Shown: piece after piece, positions 1 to 7,296 of the stretch
Layout: every line of letters begins with the position of its first letter
Numbering within the stretch: position 1 is the stretch's first letter
Source of the DNA: an uncultured beta proteobacterium
GTDB lineage: Bacteria > Pseudomonadota > Gammaproteobacteria > Burkholderiales > Burkholderiaceae_C
Assembly: GCA_903885415.1 (NCBI GenBank)
Contig: CAISIP010000424.1
Coordinates: forward strand, 1-15,037
DNA length: 15,037 nt
Reading direction: 5' to 3'
The notes under the pieces: generated by a model
Seen by the model: only the letters and a program-made list of their open reading frames with translations
What the model was told of the DNA's origin: nothing
Database searches by the model: none
Program-made: the position numbers and the translations under genes

Positions 1-1188
1 AACCCTGTCGCCGCCCGCACTCCCGAACTGGTCTCCAAACTGCCTGCCGTGGGCACCAATATCTTCACCGTCATGTCGGGGCTGGCGCTTGAAAAAGGCG
101 CGGTCAACCTTGGCCAGGGCTTCCCGGATTTCAACTGCGATCCCGCGCTGGTCGCGGCGGTATCGGGGGCGATGGAGCGCGGTCTGAACCAGTACCCGCC
201 GATGACCGGCATCCCCGCCCTGCGCGAGGCAATCGCTGCGAAAATGGGCGCCTGGCATGGCCCATCCGGCGGCCGGGTCTACGACGCGGGCAGCGAAATC
301 ACCATCACCGCCGGCGCAACGCAGGCGATCATCACCGCCATACTGGCCGTGGTGCGACCCGGTGACGAGGTGATCGTTCTGGAGCCCTGCTACGACAGCT
401 ACATTCCCAACATAGAACTCGCCGGCGGCACCGTGGTTCGGGTTGCACTCACGCCTGGCAGCTTCAGGCCCGATTTCGACCGGATCAGCGCAGCCATCGG
501 GCCCCGGACCCGCGCCATGCTGATCAACAGCCCGCACAACCCCAGCGCCACCGTCTGGAGCCATGCCGACATGTGCAGGCTGCAGGACATACTGGCGCCC
601 ACCGATGTCCTGCTGATCAGCGACGAGGTCTACGAGCACATGGTGTTCGACGGGCAGGAGCACCAAAGCGCCGCACGTTTCGCGGGCCTGGCAGCCCGCG
701 CCTTCATCGTCTCGAGCTTCGGCAAGACCTACCATGTGACCGGCTGGAAGGTGGGCTTTGTGGCGGCGCCCGCTGCCCTGAGCGCCGAGTTCCGCAAGGT
801 ACACCAGTTCAATGTCTTCACGGTCAACACGCCCGTGCAGCACGGGCTGGCGCACTACCTGCGCGACCCCGCACCCTATCGGGATCTGCCGGCCTTTTAC
901 CAGCGCAAGCGCGACCTTTTTCGCGATGGCCTGGCGAAGACGCGCTTCAGGCTGCTTCCCAGCGAAGGCAGCTATTTTCAGTGCGTCGACATATCGCAGC
1001 TCGGCGTTTCGGAGCGTTCTTTGGGCGAGGCCGATTTCTGCAAGTGGCTCACCAGCGAAATCGGCGTGGCGGCCATTCCGCTGTCGGCCTTCTACGCCAA
1101 CGGGTTTGACCAGCGCGTCGTGCGCTTCTGTTTTGCGAAGAAGGACGAAACGCTGGCCGCAGCCCTGGAGCGACTGGCAGCGCTTTAG
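1..1188 (+). CDS. PLP-dependent aminotransferase, YbdL/kynurenine-aminotransferase-like (5' partial)
   Basis: This is a class I/II fold-type I aminotransferase, close to the methionine aminotransferase (YbdL) and kynurenine aminotransferase group. It should transfer an amino group from a hydrophobic or sulfur amino acid to a 2-oxo acid in the cytoplasm. Visible family signatures are VNLGQGFPDF near the N-terminus, NSPHNPSATV, SDEVYEH (the Asp that holds the PLP pyridine nitrogen) and SSFGKTYHVTGWK. The lysine at 724-726 in the last motif is the expected Schiff-base residue. RFCFAKKD near the C-terminus supplies the carboxylate-binding Arg. The frame is open to base 1, with family-like residues (SKLPAVGTNIFTV) before the first possible internal start (GTG at 49). 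I therefore think the true start lies a few codons outside the window and that 49 is not the start. Family and fold are secure; the exact substrate is inferred. Confidence 0.9.
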   Translation, partial: NPVAARTPELVSKLPAVGTNIFTVMSGLALEKGAVNLGQGFPDFNCDPALVAAVSGAMERGLNQYPPMTGIPALREAIAAKMGAWHGPSGGRVYDAGSEITITAGATQAIITAILAVVRPGDEVIVLEPCYDSYIPNIELAGGTVVRVALTPGSFRPDFDRISAAIGPRTRAMLINSPHNPSATVWSHADMCRLQDILAPTDVLLISDEVYEHMVFDGQEHQSAARFAGLAARAFIVSSFGKTYHVTGWKVGFVAAPAALSAEFRKVHQFNVFTVNTPVQHGLAHYLRDPAPYRDLPAFYQRKRDLFRDGLAKTRFRLLPSEGSYFQCVDISQLGVSERSLGEADFCKWLTSEIGVAAIPLSAFYANGFDQRVVRFCFAKKDETLAAALERLAAL

Positions 1189-1206
1189 GCGCCGCGCATC
1201 GCGCAT

Positions 1207-1220
1207 ACCCCCGCGGGGGT
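1207..1220. other. Perfect 14-bp palindrome between convergent genes
   Basis: ACCCCCGCGGGGGT is self-complementary and sits in the 50-bp gap between the ends of the aminotransferase and the PEP-CTERM gene. It could form a strong GC hairpin that helps end both transcripts. No T-run follows on either strand and the central loop would have to open, so it is not a canonical rho-independent terminator. Confidence 0.3.
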
Positions 1221-1238
1221 CCGCCTGCAGGAGCCTGC

Positions 1239-1976
1239 TCAGGCCTTGACTGTCTTGCGACGGCTCCATCCCAGCCCGGCGAGGCCCAACCCTAGCAGCG
1301 CCAGGGATGCGGGCTCGGGTACGGGGGTGGCGTCAAAATGCATGTTGGCAGCCGAAAAATAGTTGGTACTCCCGAACACAGTAGTGGGCATTACCGTGTC
1401 CGCATCGATTCCGGGCATGCTGCCGAACGGCGCGTCGACATACGACACCAGGGCGGAGCCGCTAAAGGTTTCTGCCAAACCCCCTAAATTGCTGTTGTGT
1501 TCGCTATCCAGCCCGGACCAGCCGTAACCCGCCAACACATAATCGCCGATGGTCAGAGTGACAGGCCCAGTCAGCGTCTTGAACCGGTACTTTGCGTCCA
1601 GAGTGCCCGGTGCGCCATTTGTGAATGTCTGGGTAGCCAGCACGCTGCCATCGGCTTTGAACAAGGTGGCCGACAGCGTGCCATTGCCCACGATTCCATC
1701 CTGATCGCTGTCGAAAATGCCCAGGTCGGTCACGTCGATCGAACTGTTGACGTGGAATCGCACGCCAACGCCACTGTAGGACTGATTGCCGGTGGGATTG
1801 TTGGCGGTCTGCAGAACAATGCTGGCCGATGCAGCACCGCTCAGGCTGAGAAGCACGGCGACCGTCCCCCATTGCCATATGCCCGGTGTACCGATGCCCT
1901 GGTTCGCGGGATTCGCCTTGCGCCCGACCCGAACAATGCCCGCGCAGATGGCGTTGATCGATGGTTTGAATTTCAT
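1239..1976 (-). CDS. PEP-CTERM sorting domain protein
   Basis: This 245-residue exported protein ends in a PEP-CTERM sorting signal: VPEPAS at 219-224, a hydrophobic stretch, then the basic tail SRRK. That signal is known to be recognised and cleaved by a membrane exosortase during export of exopolysaccharide-associated surface proteins. The N-terminus is a signal peptide with a hydrophobic core at about 37-49 and an AASA cleavage site near 51, preceded by an unusually long, basic 35-residue leader. The mature part is a Thr/Ser/Gly-rich, predicted all-beta domain of unknown function, somewhat like DUF4082-type modules. It contains DSDQDG at 89-94, which resembles a DxDxDG calcium loop. The start is well fixed: AGGAG lies 6 nt upstream of the ATG. 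No exosortase or polysaccharide gene is in the window, so it acts with a system encoded elsewhere. Export and sorting are secure; the molecular role is unknown. Confidence 0.85.
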   Translation of the reverse strand: MKFKPSINAICAGIVRVGRKANPANQGIGTPGIWQWGTVAVLLSLSGAASASIVLQTANNPTGNQSYSGVGVRFHVNSSIDVTDLGIFDSDQDGIVGNGTLSATLFKADGSVLATQTFTNGAPGTLDAKYRFKTLTGPVTLTIGDYVLAGYGWSGLDSEHNSNLGGLAETFSGSALVSYVDAPFGSMPGIDADTVMPTTVFGSTNYFSAANMHFDATPVPEPASLALLGLGLAGLGWSRRKTVKA

Positions 1977-1982
1977 GAATAA

Positions 1983-1987
1983 CTCCT
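1983..1987 (-). promoter_or_regulatory. Ribosome binding site of the PEP-CTERM gene
   Basis: Read on the minus strand this is AGGAG, six bases before the ATG at 1976. It is the strongest Shine-Dalgarno sequence among the minus-strand genes here and fixes the start codon. Confidence 0.8.
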
Positions 1988-2011
1988 AATGGTTTGAATG
2001 CTGCTCGTCGC

Positions 2012-2028
2012 TGTAACAGAGTGCGACA
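2012..2028 (-). promoter_or_regulatory. Third, promoter-proximal copy of the TGTCG-N7-TTACA motif
   Basis: On the minus strand this reads TGTCGCACTCTGTTACA. It keeps both five-base arms and the seven-base spacer of the two upstream copies but differs in the spacer. It covers roughly +1 to +17 relative to the start point predicted from the sigma-54 promoter. Binding there would be expected to block rather than help transcription, so it may give negative feedback; this is inference. Confidence 0.45.
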
Positions 2029-2038
2029 AAGTTGTAAG

Positions 2039-2054
2039 AGCAACTTGTGGGCCA
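2039..2054 (-). promoter_or_regulatory. Sigma-54 (RpoN) promoter for the PEP-CTERM gene
   Basis: On the minus strand this reads TGGCCCACAAGTTGCT. It matches the RpoN consensus TGGCAC-N5-TTGCW at every specified position but one (C for A at the fifth base) and has the required GG-N10-GC spacing. The -12 C is at 2040, so transcription would start near 2028 and give a 5' leader of about 52 nt ending in the AGGAG site. Sigma-54 control of PEP-CTERM genes through the PrsK/PrsR two-component system is known from Zoogloea-type floc formers, which makes the assignment biologically sensible. Confidence 0.7.
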
Positions 2055-2117
2055 GCGCTGCGAGCCGTTGAATTCATTGAAATTTTTTTACCATGACGCC
2101 GTAGACATCCAGAAGCA

Positions 2118-2134
2118 TGTAAAGCGGCCCGACA
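2118..2134 (-). promoter_or_regulatory. Candidate enhancer (activator) site, copy 1
   Basis: The plus strand reads TGTAAAGCGGCCCGACA, an imperfect dyad bounded by TGT and ACA. It is 15/17 identical to the copy at 2238-2254. It lies about 90-106 bases upstream of the predicted sigma-54 start point, the usual position for a bacterial enhancer-binding protein such as a PrsR-type regulator. Which regulator binds is inferred. Confidence 0.6.
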
Positions 2135-2237
2135 TAGCAGACTGGTCGATAAAGGGATTCACCAGACCGCCCGCCGAGGCCTTGCGGCACTTTTCCCGGA
2201 AAGCGTGAGCCGGTCTCCCATCTTCAGCGCAAGCGCC

Positions 2238-2254
2238 TGTAAAGCGAGCCGACA
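2238..2254 (-). promoter_or_regulatory. Candidate enhancer (activator) site, copy 2
   Basis: The plus strand reads TGTAAAGCGAGCCGACA, differing from copy 1 only at its 10th and 11th bases and starting exactly 120 bp away. Similarity extends weakly outward: GC before the motif and GCAG two bases after it are shared. It lies about 210-226 bases upstream of the predicted start point, still within normal enhancer range. Confidence 0.6.
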
Positions 2255-2336
2255 CCGCAGTGCGGCCGCTTGCGGCGGACCGTGCCAGTCCCACGCCGGC
2301 TTTGCGCCGGTCGCAGGGGGGCACCGGGGAGCCGGT

Positions 2337-3284
2337 TCAGCGTGCAAGCCTGCGCGACTCTCGGCGGGCCGCCCACAGCGTTCCCATGCAGATCAGCGCG
2401 CCGCCAATCAGCGTGAAGTGGCTCGGATGCTCACCAAAAAGCATCCAGCCCAGCATGGCCGCCCACACCAGGTCGAGAAAGCGTACCGACTGCGACGCCG
2501 ATATATCGGCCACCGAAAAACTGCGCGCCAGGCAGTACTGTCCAGCCGCGCCCAGGCCACCGGCCGCGACAAAGCCGAGCCACTGCCAGGCATTGGGCGC
2601 GCTCCAGAACCACAGGGCCAGCGGCAGGCTAAACAGCGTGACCGTGATGGCCTGCCACAGGACAAGCACGTCCACCCGCTCGGTGCGAGTCAGCGCCTTC
2701 GTCATCAACAAAGAGGCGGCAAGGACCGGGCTCGACGCGAGCATCAGCAGGCTGTAGACACCGCCGGCACCCGACAGCCCGGGTCCGACAACGATCAGCA
2801 CGCCCACAAGACCGATGCCGGCCGCGACCCACCGCTCCCAGCGCATCTCCTCGGCCAGGAAAATTCGCGCGCCGAGCATGATGAAGATCGGCCCGGTGAA
2901 AGCGATCGCCGTGGTGTCGGCAATCGGAATGCGCGGCAAGGCGATGAACCAGATGCTCAGTCCGGCTGCATGAACGGCGCCACGGGCGAATTGACCCCCC
3001 ACCTGCCTGGGCCAGCAGGCCGACCAGCCCGATCGCCCCACCAGCGGCAGCATCACGAGCATCGCGCCGAAGTAGCGCAGGAACTGCGCCTGCAGCGGGT
3101 GCAATTGCTGCGCCAGATAGCGGCAAATCACATTGAGGAGCACGAGCAGCAGGCCCGACAGCGCCATCCACAGCATGCCCTTGATGGTCGCGTCAAGCCG
3201 GGTGGCACGCTGCAGCCCCAGCACCCACTGGCGGCGCAAACCGGAACAAATGGACGACGCTGCTCGGCGCACGGCTGCCTTCAT
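2337..3284 (-). CDS. EamA/DMT-family permease
   Basis: This is an inner-membrane transporter of the drug/metabolite transporter superfamily with two EamA repeats, 315 residues. About ten hydrophobic helices follow a basic N-terminal extension of some 36 residues. The first repeat runs from roughly residue 37 to 170 and carries a Glu-rich cytosolic turn (FLAEEMRWERW). The second repeat ends with FGEHPSHFTLIGGALICMG, the usual EamA half-end pattern (GE.....GG.LI..G). The ATG at 3284 overlaps the hrpA stop as ATGA, which supports the long start through translational coupling. The internal Met at residue 37 (GMLWMALSG) would give a more typical length and is a fair alternative. The substrate cannot be predicted; members export amino acids, nucleosides or drugs. 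Co-transcription with hrpA looks likely, but I see no functional link. Confidence 0.85.
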   Translation of the reverse strand: MKAAVRRAASSICSGLRRQWVLGLQRATRLDATIKGMLWMALSGLLLVLLNVICRYLAQQLHPLQAQFLRYFGAMLVMLPLVGRSGWSACWPRQVGGQFARGAVHAAGLSIWFIALPRIPIADTTAIAFTGPIFIMLGARIFLAEEMRWERWVAAGIGLVGVLIVVGPGLSGAGGVYSLLMLASSPVLAASLLMTKALTRTERVDVLVLWQAITVTLFSLPLALWFWSAPNAWQWLGFVAAGGLGAAGQYCLARSFSVADISASQSVRFLDLVWAAMLGWMLFGEHPSHFTLIGGALICMGTLWAARRESRRLAR

Positions 3285-6200
3285 TGGGTGATCTGCTGCC
3301 AGGCCTTTTCAAGCCGCTTCACGCTGACCGGCTGTGGCGTTCGCAGTTCTTGTGCAAAAAAGCTCACCCGCAGCTCTTCGACCAGCCAGCGAAACTCGTC
3401 GACCCGCGCGTCCGCAACGCCCTTGCGCTCTGCCAGCAGCCGCCAACAACGCGACTCCAAGGGCTGCAGCTCCGCCAGGCGCGAAGCGTCGCGCGCAGGG
3501 TCGCTGCGGACCTTCTCCAGCCGCAGCACGATGGCCTTCAGATACCGCGCGACATGCTGCAACTGCGGCCACGGCGTCGTCACCAGAAATCGTTTGGGCA
3601 TCAGGCGCTGCAACTGCTGCGCGGCGTCGGCAACGGCTTCTGGCGCGTGTTTGCTGTCCTTGATCTTGCGCTGGGCCAGCGCGTACTCGGCCAAAATACC
3701 GGCAGCCAAGCGCGCAATCTCGTTGGCGATCAAGGTCAAGCGGCCACGGCCCTCGTCGACGCGACGCTGAAAGGCTTGCGCGTCGGCGGGCAGCGGCTCG
3801 CGCAAGAAGGCGCGGTCCATCGCGAGCTCGAGCAGCTGGGTGCGCAGCTCGTCGAGCGTGCCCAGCGGCATATAGGCAGCGCCCATCTTCTGCAGCTCGG
3901 GCAGGTTCTTTTCCAGATATTTGAGCGCGTCCCTGAGTTGCAGCGCGAACAGCCGGCGCAGGCCACCGCGGTGGCGCGCGGCGGCGACGCCGGGCTCGTC
4001 AAACACCTCGATCAACACCGCGTCGCCGGCGTCGATCAGCGCCGGAAACCCAACCAACACCTGACCGGCCTTGCGAATCTCGAGCAGCTCGGGAAGTTCG
4101 CCAAAACTCCAGCCGGTGTAGCGCTGTTGCGCAGCAGCGGCAGGGGCCGACGCGCTAGGAGAATCCGCCGCAACCGGATGCGAACCCGACGCACCCGACC
4201 TGCTGTCGCCGGGGGCTGACGCGGTGGCGGCGGCCGTCGGCGCGGACCGCTGCTCGCCGAGCTTGATCCCGGCAAGCGCCTGGAATGCACCGCGCGCCTG
4301 CGCGCCGAATTCGGCCTTGATCGCGCCCAGGCTGCGGCCGGTTCCCAGCTGTCGACCATGCTCGTCGACGACCCGAAAGTGCATGAACAGGTGCGGGCTC
4401 AATGTCTCGAGCTTGAAGTCGCCGCGCTGTATGTCGAGCGAGGTCTCATCACGAACAATGCGCAGCAAGGCCTCGAGCAGGCTGGCGTGGCCGAAACATT
4501 CTGGCGCTCCCAACTGGGCCGCGATGCGCGCCGCGCTCTGCGGCAGTGGAACGAAGCGCGACCGCGGTCTCTGGTGCAGGCTCTTGAGCAGCGCCAGCAG
4601 CTTGTCCTTGAGCATTCCCGGAACCAGCCATTCGCAGCGATCTTCGTTGACCTGGTTGAGGACGAAGATCGGAATCGTCACGCTCAGGCCATCGCGCGGG
4701 TCGCCGGGCTCGTGCAGGTACTGCGCCTGGCAATCAATTCCGCCCAAGCGCAGCGTACGCGGAAAGGCGCTGGTCGTGATTCCCGTCGCCTCGTGGCGCA
4801 TCAGTTCGTCGCGCGTGAGCGCCAGCAGCTGCGGTCGGCGACGCACTTCCTCGCGGTACCAGCGCTCCAGGCTGTGGCCACTGCAGACCTCCGCCGGAAG
4901 CTGCTGATCGTAAAAGGCGTAGATCAGTTCGTCGTCCACCAGCACATCCTGGCGGCGCGACTTGTGCTCTAAGTCCTGCACCTGTGCCACCAGCTTGCGG
5001 TTGGCGGCGAGAAACGGCAGATTGCTGTCCCACTGCCCACCCGCCAACGCCTCGCGGATAAACATCTCCCGCGCGGCCTGCGGGTCCACCCGCGCATAGT
5101 TCACCCGACGTCCGTGGTAGACGACGATGCCGTACAGCGTCGCGCGCTCCAGCGCGATCACCTCGGCCGCTTTCTTCTCCCAGTGCGGTTCCAGCAGCTG
5201 CTTTTTCAGCAGGTGGCTACCAACCTGTTCGATCCACTGCGGCTCTATGGCCGCGATACCACGACCGAACAGACGCGTGGTCTCCACCAGCTCAGCTGCC
5301 AGGATCCAGCGGCCGGGCTTCTTGGACAGGTGCGCTCCGGGGTGGCGGTGAAATTTGATGCCGCGCGCGCCGAGGTACACGTCGTCGTCGTCGAGCTTGC
5401 AGCCAATATTGCCCAGCAGTCCCGCCAGCATCGACAGATGCAGCTGCTCATAACTGGCCGGCGTGCTGTTGATGCGCCACTGATGCTCGGCCACCACGGT
5501 CTGCAACTGGGAATAGATGTCCTTCCACTCGCGCACCCGGCGCGGGCTGACAAAATTTTGGCGCAACAGCAACTCGTACTGGCGGTTGGACAGCCGATGC
5601 TCCGCGCTGCCCTTCTCGCCGCGCGCGTGCCCGATCCATTTCCACAGCTTGAGGTAGCCGCTGAACTCGCTCCTGTCGTCGTCGAACTTCTGGTGCGCGG
5701 CGTCGGCCGCCGCCTGTGCGTCCATCGGCCGCTCGCGCACGTCCTGCACGCTCAGCGCACTGGCGATGACCAGCACCTCGTCGAGCGACTGGCGCGCGCG
5801 CGCCTCCAGAATCATGCGGCCCACCCGCGGATCCAGCGGCAGGCGCGCCAGTTCACTGCCGATGGCAGTGAGCTCGTTGGCGCCGTCGACGGCGCCGAGT
5901 TCAGCCAGCAACTGGTAGCCGTCGGCGATGGCCCTGGCTTGCGGCCGCTCGATGAATGGGAAGTCCTCCACCACACCCAGATGCAGCGACTTCATGCGCA
6001 GTATCACGCCAGCCAGCGAGCTGCGCAGAATTTCCGGGTCGGTGAAGCGCGGTCGCTGGTCGAAGTCCTGCTGCTCATACAGCCTGATGCAGATGCCGTC
6101 GGCGACGCGCCCGCAGCGCCCGGCGCGTTGGTTGGCCGACGACTGGCTGATCGGCTCGACCAGCAGCTGCTCCACCTTGCTCCTGAAGCTGTAGCGCTTC

Positions 6201-7192
6201 ATGCGTGCGGTACCGACGTCGATCACATAGCGGATTCCGGGAACCGTCAGCGAGGTCTCGGCGACATTGGTCGCCAGCACGATCCGGCGGCCGCCGTGGC
6301 CGTCAAAAATACGGTCCTGCTCGGCCTGGCTCAGGCGCGCGAACAACGGGAGCACCTCGGCTTGGCGCGTCGCCGGCTGGTGGCTCAGATGCTTGCGCAG
6401 ATGGTCGGCCGCCTCGCGAATTTCGCGCTCGCCGGGCAGGAAAACCAATATGTCGCCGGCATTGCGCCCATCGCGCCACAGCTCGTCCACGGCGTCGGCA
6501 ATCGCGTTGTGCAGGTCATAGTCGCGCGACTCCTCGAACGGACGGTACCGCTGCTCCACCGGGAACATGCGGCCCGACACCATGATCACGGGCGCCGGTC
6601 CGCGGCCCGACGCAAAGTGGTCGGCGAAGCGCTGCGCATCGATGGTGGCAGAAGTCACGATGACCTTCAGGTCAGGACGGCGTGGCAGTATCTGGCGCAG
6701 GTAACCGAGCAGGAAATCGATATTCAGGCTGCGCTCGTGCGCCTCGTCGATGATCAGCGTGTCATAGGCCTTGAGCAGCGGGTCGCTCTGCGTCTCCGCC
6801 AGCAAGATACCGTCCGTCATCAGCTTGATCGAGGCCTCCCGCGACAGCCGGTCCTGGAAGCGCACCTTAAAGCCGACCACCTCGCCCAGCGGCGTCTTCA
6901 GCTCTTCGGCGATGCGTTTGGCGACGCTGCTGGCCGCGATACGCCGCGGTTGCGTGTGTCCTATCAGCTTTCCCTGGCCCGGCGCGTAGGCCGGCTGGCC
7001 CCATCCATGCTGCGCCACCGCGCGCTTGCCGCGGCCCATGGCCAGCGCCATCTTGGGCAACTGGGTGGTCTTTCCCGATCCGGTCTCGCCGCAGACGATG
7101 ATGACTTGGTGGGCCAACAGGGCGGCGACGATCTCGCCGCGCATCGCAGATACCGGCAGAGATTCGGGGAACGCGATAACCGGTTCGGACAT
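3281..7192 (-). CDS. hrpA: ATP-dependent RNA helicase HrpA (DEAH box)
   Basis: This is a DEAH-box RNA helicase of 1303 residues, almost the length of E. coli HrpA (1300), which remodels mRNA and rescues collided ribosomes. Motifs are complete: GETGSGKT 35-42, TQPRR 80-84, DEAH 149-152, SAT 181-183, FLPGEREI 251-258, TNVAETSLT 308-316 and QRAGRCGR 355-362. HA2 and OB-fold regions and a long DUF3418-type C-terminus follow. Two family-unlike additions are visible: about 20 residues between motif I and Ia (56-75), and an Ala/Ser/Pro-rich linker at about 980-1022. The frame continues upstream to a TTG at 7294, but that extension has no HrpA character and runs into argA. MSEPVIAFPESLPVS at 7192 matches the family start. 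The gene is divergent from argA and coupled to the eamA gene downstream by ATGA. No clear Shine-Dalgarno precedes the ATG. Confidence 0.95.
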   Translation of the reverse strand: MSEPVIAFPESLPVSAMRGEIVAALLAHQVIIVCGETGSGKTTQLPKMALAMGRGKRAVAQHGWGQPAYAPGQGKLIGHTQPRRIAASSVAKRIAEELKTPLGEVVGFKVRFQDRLSREASIKLMTDGILLAETQSDPLLKAYDTLIIDEAHERSLNIDFLLGYLRQILPRRPDLKVIVTSATIDAQRFADHFASGRGPAPVIMVSGRMFPVEQRYRPFEESRDYDLHNAIADAVDELWRDGRNAGDILVFLPGEREIREAADHLRKHLSHQPATRQAEVLPLFARLSQAEQDRIFDGHGGRRIVLATNVAETSLTVPGIRYVIDVGTARMKRYSFRSKVEQLLVEPISQSSANQRAGRCGRVADGICIRLYEQQDFDQRPRFTDPEILRSSLAGVILRMKSLHLGVVEDFPFIERPQARAIADGYQLLAELGAVDGANELTAIGSELARLPLDPRVGRMILEARARQSLDEVLVIASALSVQDVRERPMDAQAAADAAHQKFDDDRSEFSGYLKLWKWIGHARGEKGSAEHRLSNRQYELLLRQNFVSPRRVREWKDIYSQLQTVVAEHQWRINSTPASYEQLHLSMLAGLLGNIGCKLDDDDVYLGARGIKFHRHPGAHLSKKPGRWILAAELVETTRLFGRGIAAIEPQWIEQVGSHLLKKQLLEPHWEKKAAEVIALERATLYGIVVYHGRRVNYARVDPQAAREMFIREALAGGQWDSNLPFLAANRKLVAQVQDLEHKSRRQDVLVDDELIYAFYDQQLPAEVCSGHSLERWYREEVRRRPQLLALTRDELMRHEATGITTSAFPRTLRLGGIDCQAQYLHEPGDPRDGLSVTIPIFVLNQVNEDRCEWLVPGMLKDKLLALLKSLHQRPRSRFVPLPQSAARIAAQLGAPECFGHASLLEALLRIVRDETSLDIQRGDFKLETLSPHLFMHFRVVDEHGRQLGTGRSLGAIKAEFGAQARGAFQALAGIKLGEQRSAPTAAATASAPGDSRSGASGSHPVAADSPSASAPAAAAQQRYTGWSFGELPELLEIRKAGQVLVGFPALIDAGDAVLIEVFDEPGVAAARHRGGLRRLFALQLRDALKYLEKNLPELQKMGAAYMPLGTLDELRTQLLELAMDRAFLREPLPADAQAFQRRVDEGRGRLTLIANEIARLAAGILAEYALAQRKIKDSKHAPEAVADAAQQLQRLMPKRFLVTTPWPQLQHVARYLKAIVLRLEKVRSDPARDASRLAELQPLESRCWRLLAERKGVADARVDEFRWLVEELRVSFFAQELRTPQPVSVKRLEKAWQQITQ

Positions 7193-7198
7193 GGGCCG

Positions 7199-7204
7199 AT
7201 TATC
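7199..7204 (-). promoter_or_regulatory. Possible -10 box for hrpA
   Basis: The minus strand reads GATAAT, ending six bases before the hrpA ATG. Transcription from it would begin at or next to the A of the start codon, giving a leaderless message, which would suit the missing ribosome binding site. There is no good -35 hexamer at 16-18 bp, so this is weak. Confidence 0.2.
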
Positions 7205-7246
7205 CGGCGCCGCGATTTTTGCCCGCGGCGACTGCCACAGCACGAC

Positions 7247-7255
7247 TGCTACACT
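7247..7255 (+). promoter_or_regulatory. Possible extended -10 promoter for argA
   Basis: TGCTACACT fits the extended -10 pattern TGnTAnnnT and lies 41 bases before the argA ATG in the hrpA-argA spacer. No recognisable -35 element precedes it at normal spacing. An ArgR operator was looked for and not found. Confidence 0.3.
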
Positions 7256-7296
7256 TTTCTCCTGCACACGCCCAGCCATCTTCACCACCCGCAACG

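Larger units (their letters stand above)
2055..2336. other. Non-coding regulatory spacer upstream of the PEP-CTERM gene
   Basis: No convincing gene lies in this stretch; short frames here have no recognisable product and no ribosome binding site. It holds the two distal 17-bp motif copies (2118-2134 and 2238-2254), an A/T-rich patch at 2070-2090 beside the sigma-54 promoter that could be a bend, and GC-rich hairpins just after the eamA stop codon. Two of these are ACCGG-N4-CCGGT at 2323-2336 and CCGGC-N5-GCCGG at 2296-2310. They lack a U-run, so any role in ending the hrpA-eamA transcript is tentative. Confidence 0.5.

Noticed and set aside
2070..2082. Possible IHF site next to the sigma-54 promoter (minus strand TTTCAATGAATTC)
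   Set aside because: Two mismatches to WATCAANNNNTTR, and it is too close to the promoter to bend DNA between enhancer and polymerase in the usual way; left as an A/T-rich patch only.
2296..2336. GC hairpins after eamA as a rho-independent terminator
   Set aside because: Stems are only five base pairs and there is no U-run on the minus strand; mentioned in the spacer entry but not called a terminator.
2088..2347. Short minus-strand frames of 62-78 codons in the spacer
   Set aside because: No ribosome binding site, no family resemblance, and they cover the motif copies that have a better explanation.
2205..3770. A 521-codon plus-strand frame across the spacer, eamA and the hrpA end
   Set aside because: Its composition is Arg/Gln/Ala-rich like an antisense shadow, it crosses two real genes, and it shows no domain.
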